Shown here: positions 25,781 through 35,874 of the stretch, piece by piece
How positions within the stretch are numbered: position 1 is the first letter of the stretch
Layout of the letters: each line of letters opens with the position of its first letter
Origin: Anniella stebbinsi
Taxonomy: Eukaryota; Chordata; Lepidosauria; Squamata; Anniellidae
Assembly: GCA_029215795.1 (NCBI GenBank)
Contig: JARDYH010000002.1
Coordinates: forward strand, 17,105,001-17,169,000
Length of the DNA stretch: 64,000 bases
Direction of reading: 5' to 3'
Program-made: the position numbers and the translations under genes
The notes under the pieces: generated by a model
The model's input: only the letters and a program-made list of their open reading frames with translations
What the model was told of the DNA's origin: nothing
Databases searched by the model: none

Positions 25781-26301
25781 TTGCTAATGAGCCTTTCTGA
25801 CACTTTCTCTTTTCTGTCCTAACCCACCACCATTGGCCTTTCCGGCACCAACAATATGTGGCTTTAAGCACAGATGTGGAAAGTTGAAATCTCTTCAAGG
25901 GGGTCACTTGCTTCAAAGTGCTTTTAATGCGTGGGCTTTCATTAGGTGTAACTTGCAAAATAAATATATCTTCACATCCTTTAAGGGGAAACCTCAGACT
26001 ATAGAATCAACATGGATTTCAGACTTTGGAAGCAGTCAACACGTTGCTATGTTGCCCCATTTTTTGTCCAGGTTCAGGAATACGGTAGGTTTGCTAAACT
26101 TGACGTACAGTCTCTGGATGTAAAAGGGGCATTTGGTCATAAATTTATCCCAGTAAAGAAAGGGTTAACTCGAGGTTGCTTTAATCAAAGAAAAGGAAGA
26201 GCAACAAGAGTTTGGCTTTTTTGTTGTGGGGGGTGGGGGAGTTTGCCAAGTGGCCCTGTTGTTTAATTTCCTACTGGAAGCAGCACATGTGTGAGGCTTC
26301 T

Positions 26302-26334
26302 CCCCCCCCCCCCATACACACACACACACACACC
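26302..26334. repeat. Poly(C) plus (CA)n microsatellite
   Basis: Twelve C then ATA and about ten CA units. Confidence 0.9.
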
Positions 26335-26509
26335 CTTTCTTTTCTTTAAACAGTGACCATTGCAGAGGCTGAGTGGCTGGGGTCAATGCCTTGCCTATTG
26401 ATCAGTATCCCTGCAGTCCCCAGCTCCAGCATCTGCTTCATTGGCTTCTTTCAGTGCCTGCTTCAGTACATTAGAATAGAAATCCATAACCAGAGCTGTG
26501 CTCATCCGA

Positions 26510-26800
26510 GCAGGGGAAGAAACTAAATTAAATGGTATAAAACAATCTTGGATCAGGAGTTTGTGCCAATTCATCTTGATCTAAGATGTCACACCGGGCT
26601 CTCTGTCTGAGCACCTGTGCTAGGAGGCAGCCATAGTGAAAATAGATGGAGCCGCGATCATTCATTTGTCAGCTAAGGAGCTCGGCAGCGGTTAGCAATT
26701 CCCTTCTGCAGAGGTCAGCTGACAGAACAATCAGTGCAACTGCAGAATGGAGCTTTCCTTTGAACTATTGTTATGGAGCATGCTTCTTCGGGTGGGGGGG
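26510..26800. other. Candidate conserved non-coding element
   Basis: Repeat-free, balanced composition, with CAGCTGAC, ATCATTCATTTGTCAG and GAACTATTGTTATGG words (E-box-like and SOX-like). It lies about 1.4 kb upstream of the exon-proximal sequence. Texture only. Confidence 0.3.
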
Positions 26801-28112
26801 AGGAGGGGAGCGTGGTGGTTTCCTTCCAGATCATTGTGTTCTGCGTGAAGTGAATTAAAAATGGATCTGTTTAAGCAAACTCCAGTTGCAGCTTATGTTG
26901 CATTTAACGGTAGTGATTATATATACAAATGACAGACAATTAAAATGGTTACTTATCGCTTGGCGTAGTCCATTTTCATCCCTCTTCTGCAGAAGGTGAC
27001 TATTGATTTTTTTTTTTTTAGCTCCTTTCCTTCTCATTGTTAAAGATCACCCCACCACCACTCGCCCCTTTGGGTGTAAGACTATCAGAGCTAGAGCTGA
27101 ACTGGGAATTGGTTTTCGTAACCAAGATTCTTATGATCATTTTTTTTTTCCAAAGGAAAAGAAGAGAAATTTCACTTGCTACAGCTTGGGCGTACAGTAG
27201 CAGACCTTTATATTAATTCACATTTCGTTAATCTTCAGACCTGCTAATTCTTTCTGCGCACCAAGTGGTCTCCTCTGACTTCTCTCAGAAGAGATTTAAT
27301 GGCACAGTGCTGTAGGGAACGGGATTTTTTTTTCTTTTAGCACATTGGGTATCACAAATACAGGTGTCAAAATAACTTAAATTTTAAGAAGCGGTATCTT
27401 TAATTGTTGTAAATCGCAAGTCCTGAAGCCTGTGTGCTTATTGTTAAGCAAGTATTGATATTCTTCTGTTGCTCTGGTACTGGGTCATCTAGTATGGTCT
27501 TTTGTACCTAGGTTTGGAGTGCTTCGGAAGTTATCCTACTAGTAACATCCAGAAGCCATCTATAAGCACTTTAAAGAAGCAGGGAATTACGTGTCCCATC
27601 TCTTGTATGCCCTTGACCCCAAGGCCAGTCTGCCTTTGGAAGTGAAACCTAATGCAAGGGAGAGGGAATCTTCCAGTCTGATAATTATCTAGCATTTCTT
27701 GTTACAAATGGTTGCTTCTCAGCATTAGTGTTCAGCTACTGTTTAAAAGCTGATGTTTCTTTGTGTGAGCCCTCCTGCAACATGGCTTTTTTGAACACTG
27801 CTTAGTCACATGGGAAGAGGCCATGCTGTGGCTCTTTTTCATAACAGTGTTGCTTCAGGAGCTATGCTGACAAAGGAAAGGACGCACAGTGGATTCCTTC
27901 CATGTAACTCTAGGTCTGGCATTACTGAGCAAGTAGGAATGAGCTGTGCTCCAGTGTTTGCCACACCACTAAAGGCAACCCTTTTGGGGAATGGAGTCCT
28001 GTGGACTGTATCAAAACTGCTGGCACAGTGAAAGGGCCATCAGAGTTGCTGAGGCCAAACCTGCTGACCTCTAGTAGAAGCAAATAGCAGTGCTACTTGA
28101 TCATCATCCTAA

Positions 28113-30160
<2,048 letters not shown>

Positions 30161-30165
30161 TGTAT
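30161..30165. repeat. Target-site duplication of copia, left
   Basis: TGTAT, repeated at 35348-35352. Five bases is the usual length for Ty1/copia integrases. Confidence 0.95.
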
Positions 30166-30687
30166 TGTCAGAGTTTGTGATGCACTGCACTCTCTGAGCA
30201 TGTACAGAGTGCAAGCACACAGCAGCGGAATAACAGCAGAGCTCACTGGTAGCAGACAGATGTCCTGGTAGTCAGTAAACACTCAGACACAGCAGTGTTT
30301 TAAACTACTATACTAAGTTTACTTACAAGTATTTACATAGAACAAAACATTCCTCTAATATCTTCAGCAATACTTCCAACCAACCATAACCTACCACTAA
30401 CATTCACCATCATCATCACCCACACTGTTTCTCCACATGCTGTACATTTATAGCACTGTGGACCTATCACAGCGTTGGTTGCATATCTCCCCATGTGTTG
30501 CTATGCCTTCCAGCACACAGGGAAGAAACCAAATGACCTTGGTCTTTAGGTGCTTACCAGCTGCACTTGATTTGGCAACTGTACAGATTACTTGAGATAT
30601 CAAGTCATCTCATGTCTCTCTTACTTTTCTTCTTAGTAACAGAAAAAATACCTTTGCTTTTACATTTAAACAAATAAAATCTTAACA
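30166..30687 (-). repeat. Copia 3' LTR (522 bp)
   Basis: Begins TGTCAGAG and ends CTTAACA on the + strand, so the minus-strand form is TGTTAAG...CTGACA with canonical TG/CA ends. By eye it is identical over its length to 34826-35347 (constant offset 4660). Confidence 0.97.
30673..30678 (+). promoter_or_regulatory. AATAAA in WDR7-sense direction within LTR
   Basis: A perfect polyadenylation hexamer lies on the + strand near the LTR edge, repeated at 35333-35338. It is antisense to the element and could act only on WDR7 pre-mRNA. Use is unproven. Confidence 0.3.
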
Positions 30688-30700
30688 CCCCTCCTTTTTT
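30688..30700 (-). promoter_or_regulatory. Copia polypurine tract
   Basis: The minus strand reads AAAAAAGGAGGGG immediately before the 3' LTR, the priming site for plus-strand DNA synthesis. Only 19 bp separate it from the Gag-Pol stop codon. Confidence 0.93.
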
Positions 30701-30719
30701 CTGTAACTAACAAACATTT

Positions 30720-33700
30720 TCATTCTGTCTGACATTCTAGCATTCCAAGCTGTTTTGACAATTGTTCATGTCTTTGTACATTCAAAGGTTTTGTGAATAC
30801 ATCAGCCACATTTACCTCGGTGTTACAATAAACAAGTTCAATCAATCCATCATGTACAGCTTGTCTTACGTTGCAGTAACGAATATCAACATGTTTATTC
30901 CTTGCGTTCACCCTTTCAGACTTTGCCATATGAATGCAAGTCTGATTGTCTTCAAAAACTTTAATTGGAGTTTTCACTTGCAATTTCATATCTTTCAGCA
31001 ACTGGATGAACCAAATTATTTCTGTACAAGCCTCAGACAATGCTGAAAACTCAGCCTCTGAGGTAGACAGGGCAATTAACCGTTGTTTTCTGGATTTCCA
31101 CCCCACTAAACTGTTGCCCAGTTTTATTACAATTCCTGAGGTGGATTTCCTGTCTTGACTGTCACCAGCCCAGTCACTGTCTGTGTAACATTCGAGTGAT
31201 AATGTGTCCAATGGTCTCAATTCTAAAGACACATCAATAGTCCCTTTTAAGTACCTGAGTACTCTTTTAACTGCTTGCCAGGCACTATTCGTTGGTTTGG
31301 ACACAAATCTGCTCAATATGCCAACTGCATTAGCCAAATCTGGCCTAGACCATTGAGCTAAATAGAGTAGACTTCCTATTGCTGACTGGTATAGGTCTCT
31401 GTCACAAAATTCTGTGTCACTGTCATTACATTGAAAACCAGCCACCATGGGAGTTTTAACACTTTTACATTCCTCCATGTGGAATTTTGCAAGCAGATTT
31501 TTGATTTTCTGTTTTTGACTTAACACATAAGCCCCTTTTTGCTTTGTGACTTCCACTCCTAGGTAGTCATGGATTGGACCCAAATCCTTTAATTCAAAAT
31601 GTTTACTCAGTTGCTCTGCAAATTCTTTAACCTGAGTTTTTGTTTTTGAAATTAAACATATATCATCCACAAAAGATAACAACCACATTTGTTCACTGTT
31701 GACACCTTTTGTATATAAACATGGGTCAGCCATTCCATTTTTGAAACCCATTGACTTCAATGCTTCATGCAAACACTGGTTCCAATTCCTTGCTGACTGC
31801 TTCAAACCATAGATAGCTCTGTTTAATTTGTACACAGAGCCTGGCACATTTGACTCATAACCAGGGATTTGAGCCATGTAAATCTCTTCCTGTAATGGTG
31901 CATTCAAATATGCTGTCTTTATATCAAAATGATTCACCTGACAATCATATTTTGCAGCTAGAGTTAGCATTACTCTCATTGACTCAGCCTTCACAGTAGG
32001 TGCAAAGGTTTCATCATAGTGCACATTCTTTTCCTGTGTGAACCCTTTTGCTACAAGTCTAGCCTTATACATTGTCTTTCCTGACATAAGTATTTTCTTT
32101 TTGAACACCCACCTACAACCAACCACTTTTTTACCTTTTGGTAGCATTGTAGGGGTAAACACATTGTATTTTGCCATGGCTTCCATTTCCTCATCCATAG
32201 CCTCATACCATAGATTTTTCTCTGGATTTGACAATCTTTGAACATCTGCATAGTTCTCTGGTTCATAAGATATTTGACACACTCGTACTTCATTGGCCGT
32301 ATATCTCTCAGGAGGTATTCCCTTTGTACTTCTTTCTGACCGTCTGGGAATAAAAACATTTCTGTTCTCTCCCTCCTCCTCCTCTTCCTCCTCCTTCTTA
32401 GGACTTGAAAGAGTTGTGGAACTGTTTGTTTGTCTCTCTACTGGCTGTGGTGCTCTGCCTATGTTTTCCTGTATAGGCAAACACACTTCACTGCCGTGCA
32501 AACGTTCCCAGTCACACTGCTCCTGAAAACTTGCTGATCTAGAAATTACTATGTTTCCATTTCCAGCATAAAACCTGTATGCTTTTGAACCAGGTGCATA
32601 GCCTAGGAATTTCATTTTCCTGGCTTTTGGCTGCCCTTTCCTCCTAGCCACCTTGGGGATGTTCACCCAGGCATCACTCCCAAAAACTCTGAGATGAGCC
32701 AGGGATGGCTTCTTCCCAAACATGAGGAAATATGGAGTGTTATCTATTGCTGAGCTCCAAAGCCTATTAGCAATGTAATTAGCTGTTAGCATTGCTTCTC
32801 CCCAAAAATGAGCATGCAACCCAGAGTCTGTCAACATGGCATCTTTCATTGTTTGCAGAACCCCATTCCTTCTTTCTGCAACGCCATTTTGCCATGGTGA
32901 ATGTGGAGCAGTTCGTCTCGCTGAAATTCCTTTCTGCCTAAGCCATTTTTGGAACGTTTCAGCCATAAACTCCCCCCCTCTGTCTGTTTGCAATTGCTTT
33001 ACTTTGGTAGAGAATTTCCGCTCCACCCAACTCAGCCAATCTTTGAAAACAGTAAACGTTTCACTTTTGTTTTTCATCACATAACAAAAACCATATCTAG
33101 TGTAATCATCCACCAAAATTAAAGCGTACTTTGCCCCTCCTAATGTTGCAGTCATAGGACCAATTAAATCTGCATGTATTATCTCAAATGCTGCCGTGGC
33201 AACTCTGTTACTCTTCTTACAGATTGGAGCAACCTTGGATTTAGCCACCTTACATGCAGTACAGTCTAGATATTTGTCACAGGCTTTTACATTCAGTCCT
33301 ACACACATTTCAGGCATTTTTTTCAGTATTTGGAACCCAACATGTGCAAGTCTCCTATGCAGCAAATGCACACAATCATTATGCAAAGGTGTGTTATTCA
33401 TAACAGAATTTACATTTCTAGATGTTTCTAGACCTTTAGGCAACATTTCATAAAGATTGTTCCTAAGTACACCTAAAGCTACAACATTGTTTTGTTTGCT
33501 CACTTCACACTTGCTGTTTGAGAATGATACACAATATCCTTCCTTATCCAAACAAGATACACTTAACAAATTGTGTTCCAAACTTGGCACACACAGAACC
33601 TTGCTTACAGTTTTATCAATACATGGCACATATACACAACCTTCTGCAGTCACAGCTGAAGATTTGCCATCTGCTAATGTAACATGGTCCCGGCTAGCAG

Positions 33701-34553
33701 AATGTAGACTTGTAAACAAACTCTGGTTGTTCACAATATGCTGACTGGAACCACTGTCCATCAACCAGGTACATTCTGGGTTGTTCTCTGCAGCTTTAAC
33801 TACGGAGACCTTCGGTTTAGCAGATTTTTTCTTGCTTGTTGCTGCTTTCTCCTTCGTTTGGTTGGGACAATCTCTCCGCAGATGCCCGGGCAAACCACAA
33901 CGAAAACAGCGCCGAACTGCAAACACTTTCTCCTTATCTTCACAAGCTGCTTGTTTAACGTGGGTGTCTCTAGGCTTGGCAGTCTGCCTCTCTTGCCTCT
34001 TCTTTTCTTCTTCCAGCAATCGGCCGGTCAGAAAACGAAGCGTGAGCTCGGATTCTTGCATTGCTTCCAGGCTCAAAACAAGATTGTCCCACGAATCATC
34101 CAGGGAGCTGAGAACGACGTACACTTTGTGGGACTCAGTGAAAGACATGCCGTGCTCCTCCAGATCCGCAAACAGTTGCCTCATCATGCTTAAATGTGCA
34201 GATATGCTGGCTCCTGGTTCAAGTTGTGCTCTGTACAATTTTCTTGTTAGCATAACTTTGCTGGCTGCCGTTTCTCTCACATAAATCTCTCTGAGAGTTT
34301 TCCAGCATTCCTGCGCGGACACCAGCCTCCTTACATAAACAAGTTGGTTATCTTCTAAACACAAGATAATGCTTGCCAAAGCTTTCTCTATGTTTCTCTG
34401 CTCGTCTTCATCTGGCTGAGCTGGAGGATCACAGACAACCGTCCATAAACCTTCTCTCCTTAGATATTGTTCCATCTTAATGCTCCAAGCCAGATAATTG
34501 TTTTCATTTAGACGATTGAGTGGTAGATTAGCTGCCGACATACTTGCTGCCAT
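30720..34553 (-). CDS. Copia Gag-Pol polyprotein (1277 aa, intact)
   Basis: A single frame encodes all retrotransposon functions. The N-terminal Gag domain (about 1-200) starts with LNRLNENNYLAWSIKMEQYL. A CCHC zinc knuckle follows at C216, C219, H224, C229. The aspartic protease motif DSG is at D266. The integrase has an HHCC zinc site (H399, H404, C431, C434) and a D462-D524-E560 triad with D,D35E spacing, then a basic and Glu-rich linker near 718-727. The reverse transcriptase begins near 780, with NHFDIKTAYLNAPL (D877) and the FVDD active site (D963, D964). RNase H has YTDSDWAGD (D1125), STSEAE (E1168 or E1166) and EDNQ (D1202). About 1,280 residues is normal for copia, where Gag and Pol are fused. 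No frameshift or stop is present and no key residue is missing. The start is the first ATG after the leader. It is transcribed from the 34826-35347 LTR, with the polyprotein cut by its own protease. The many open frames on the opposite strand here are shadows. Confidence 0.98.
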   Translation of the reverse strand: MAASMSAANLPLNRLNENNYLAWSIKMEQYLRREGLWTVVCDPPAQPDEDEQRNIEKALASIILCLEDNQLVYVRRLVSAQECWKTLREIYVRETAASKVMLTRKLYRAQLEPGASISAHLSMMRQLFADLEEHGMSFTESHKVYVVLSSLDDSWDNLVLSLEAMQESELTLRFLTGRLLEEEKKRQERQTAKPRDTHVKQAACEDKEKVFAVRRCFRCGLPGHLRRDCPNQTKEKAATSKKKSAKPKVSVVKAAENNPECTWLMDSGSSQHIVNNQSLFTSLHSASRDHVTLADGKSSAVTAEGCVYVPCIDKTVSKVLCVPSLEHNLLSVSCLDKEGYCVSFSNSKCEVSKQNNVVALGVLRNNLYEMLPKGLETSRNVNSVMNNTPLHNDCVHLLHRRLAHVGFQILKKMPEMCVGLNVKACDKYLDCTACKVAKSKVAPICKKSNRVATAAFEIIHADLIGPMTATLGGAKYALILVDDYTRYGFCYVMKNKSETFTVFKDWLSWVERKFSTKVKQLQTDRGGEFMAETFQKWLRQKGISARRTAPHSPWQNGVAERRNGVLQTMKDAMLTDSGLHAHFWGEAMLTANYIANRLWSSAIDNTPYFLMFGKKPSLAHLRVFGSDAWVNIPKVARRKGQPKARKMKFLGYAPGSKAYRFYAGNGNIVISRSASFQEQCDWERLHGSEVCLPIQENIGRAPQPVERQTNSSTTLSSPKKEEEEEEEGENRNVFIPRRSERSTKGIPPERYTANEVRVCQISYEPENYADVQRLSNPEKNLWYEAMDEEMEAMAKYNVFTPTMLPKGKKVVGCRWVFKKKILMSGKTMYKARLVAKGFTQEKNVHYDETFAPTVKAESMRVMLTLAAKYDCQVNHFDIKTAYLNAPLQEEIYMAQIPGYESNVPGSVYKLNRAIYGLKQSARNWNQCLHEALKSMGFKNGMADPCLYTKGVNSEQMWLLSFVDDICLISKTKTQVKEFAEQLSKHFELKDLGPIHDYLGVEVTKQKGAYVLSQKQKIKNLLAKFHMEECKSVKTPMVAGFQCNDSDTEFCDRDLYQSAIGSLLYLAQWSRPDLANAVGILSRFVSKPTNSAWQAVKRVLRYLKGTIDVSLELRPLDTLSLECYTDSDWAGDSQDRKSTSGIVIKLGNSLVGWKSRKQRLIALSTSEAEFSALSEACTEIIWFIQLLKDMKLQVKTPIKVFEDNQTCIHMAKSERVNARNKHVDIRYCNVRQAVHDGLIELVYCNTEVNVADVFTKPLNVQRHEQLSKQLGMLECQTE

Positions 34554-34744
34554 CTCAAATTACTGCACACAGATGTCTTGCTTGCTTTTCAGCTTTCAGC
34601 CCCTCCAAGGCACTCAGCAACGACACTCACCGGACTGCAGATTTGAGAAGTCACTCTTCACTTCCAGGATTCTCACAACGCTCTGCCACCACGCAGGGAG
34701 TCCTCTAGGCTGTCTGGACACTCTGGACACCTTGGGTAGCCTTG

Positions 34745-34810
34745 CAGCTCTAGTAGCCCTAGCAGCCCTAGCAGCCCTAGCAGCCCTAGCAGCCCTAGCA
34801 GCCCTAGCAG
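34745..34810 (-). repeat. 9-bp tandem repeat in copia leader (about 7 copies)
   Basis: Units of AGCAGCCCT (minus strand AGGGCTGCT), nearly perfect except for the first unit or two. It ends where the primer-binding site begins. It explains the Ala/Leu-repeat frames seen on both strands. Confidence 0.95.
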
Positions 34811-34825
34811 GCTGGGCCCATAACC
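34811..34825 (-). promoter_or_regulatory. Copia primer-binding site, initiator tRNA-Met anticodon arm
   Basis: The + strand GCTGGGCCCATAACC matches the anticodon stem-loop of vertebrate initiator tRNA-Met, with the CAT anticodon inside. The minus-strand RNA would therefore pair with an internal tRNA segment, as in Drosophila copia, where a cleaved 5' half-tRNA primes synthesis. It directly abuts the 5' LTR, with at most one spacer base. Confidence 0.85.
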
Positions 34826-35347
34826 TGTCAGAGTTTGTGATGCACTGCACTCTCTGAGCATGTACAGAGTGCAAGCACACAGCAGCGGAATAACAGCAGA
34901 GCTCACTGGTAGCAGACAGATGTCCTGGTAGTCAGTAAACACTCAGACACAGCAGTGTTTTAAACTACTATACTAAGTTTACTTACAAGTATTTACATAG
35001 AACAAAACATTCCTCTAATATCTTCAGCAATACTTCCAACCAACCATAACCTACCACTAACATTCACCATCATCATCACCCACACTGTTTCTCCACATGC
35101 TGTACATTTATAGCACTGTGGACCTATCACAGCGTTGGTTGCATATCTCCCCATGTGTTGCTATGCCTTCCAGCACACAGGGAAGAAACCAAATGACCTT
35201 GGTCTTTAGGTGCTTACCAGCTGCACTTGATTTGGCAACTGTACAGATTACTTGAGATATCAAGTCATCTCATGTCTCTCTTACTTTTCTTCTTAGTAAC
35301 AGAAAAAATACCTTTGCTTTTACATTTAAACAAATAAAATCTTAACA
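34826..35347 (-). repeat. Copia 5' LTR (522 bp)
   Basis: Identical by eye to the LTR at 30166-30687. On the minus strand it would carry promoter and transcription start. A TATAAA lies about 236 nt from the LTR start. No AATAAA was found on the element's sense strand. Confidence 0.97.
35107..35112 (-). promoter_or_regulatory. TATA box of copia 5' LTR
   Basis: The minus strand reads GTGCTATAAATGTACAGC, with TATAAA here and its duplicate at 30447-30452 in the 3' LTR. Position and context fit a U3 core promoter. Confidence 0.65.
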
Positions 35348-35352
35348 TGTAT
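35348..35352. repeat. Target-site duplication of copia, right
   Basis: TGTAT, matching 30161-30165. Confidence 0.95.
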
Positions 35353-35609
35353 ACTGTTTCAGTCCAGATGCACTTGTTGCCTCATTCTTAATTCTTAATG
35401 CAAACATCACTTAAGTTTAAATCCAGTTCCTTCGCCTTTTTTATCCACAGAGACCAAACTGAATGCCAGACATTAATTTTTACAGCAATGAGCTCCATAA
35501 CCTTGGTTTGTTGATAACAAGGATTATACTTTCTAAAATTAACTGTTCTCATTTGGTAGCACTATTGCCCCAAGTCAAGTCCTCCTCGCTTCCTCTTTTC
35601 ACAATAACC

Positions 35610-35874
35610 CTGTTAAGGCATTCACCTGAACTCATGAAGGCTAAAAATATGTAGATGGTTGGGGCCATGCATGCTGGCCTGCCCAGTTAGTGCCTAACAT
35701 CCCCACTATGGGGAAGGTGGTCTAAAGAGGACTTCTACTCATGTTTGCCCAACACAACAAGGTCTGGAAATGAGGGGGTGGGGTCCTGCATGCATGGAGC
35801 ATGGGTCTAGCGTGTGCGGACCCATCCCTCTAGACACGTTTAGCCTTCATGAATTCAGGTGAATGCCTGAACAG
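35610..35874. mobile_element. MITE with ~36-bp terminal inverted repeats
   Basis: The left end CTGTTAAGGCATTCACC, continuing through CATGAAGGCTAAA (35610-35645), is mirrored by TTTAGCCTTCATGAATTCAG continuing through AATGCCTGAACAG (35839-35874). I count two mismatches. The 265-bp element has no coding capacity. The target duplication was not resolved. It sits 257 bp from the copia right edge and is independent of it. Confidence 0.85.

Larger units (their letters stand above)
34554..34825 (-). other. Copia 5' untranslated leader
   Basis: 272 bp between the 5' LTR and the Gag-Pol ATG, holding the primer site and the 9-bp repeat. This is where packaging signals or a splice donor would be expected, but none can be named from sequence alone. 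Confidence 0.8.
30166..35347 (-). mobile_element. Complete Ty1/copia LTR retrotransposon (5,182 bp)
   Basis: All structural parts are present and in order on the minus strand: 5' LTR, tRNA primer site, leader with a 9-bp tandem repeat, one Gag-Pol frame, polypurine tract and 3' LTR, bounded by a 5-bp TGTAT duplication. The order integrase before reverse transcriptase places it in Ty1/copia and not gypsy or retroviruses. There is no envelope gene. The two LTRs look identical and the frame is unbroken, so insertion was recent. It lies inside the WDR7 intron in the opposite orientation to that gene, about 1.8 kb after the exon. Confidence 0.98.

Noticed and set aside
33738..34284. 151- and 167-codon plus-strand open frames
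   Set aside because: They are antisense shadows of the copia Gag and zinc-knuckle region.
34811..34825. Possible tRNA-Met gene fragment
   Set aside because: Only the anticodon arm is present, and it sits exactly at the inner edge of the copia 5' LTR, so it is a primer-binding site.
34498..34942. Ala- and Leu-repeat open frames on both strands
   Set aside because: They are made by the 9-bp tandem repeat in the copia leader. A repeat whose period is a multiple of three keeps frames open without coding meaning.
30166..35347. Endogenous retrovirus
   Set aside because: Integrase precedes reverse transcriptase, there is no envelope gene, and the motifs are copia-type; gypsy and retroviruses have the opposite order.
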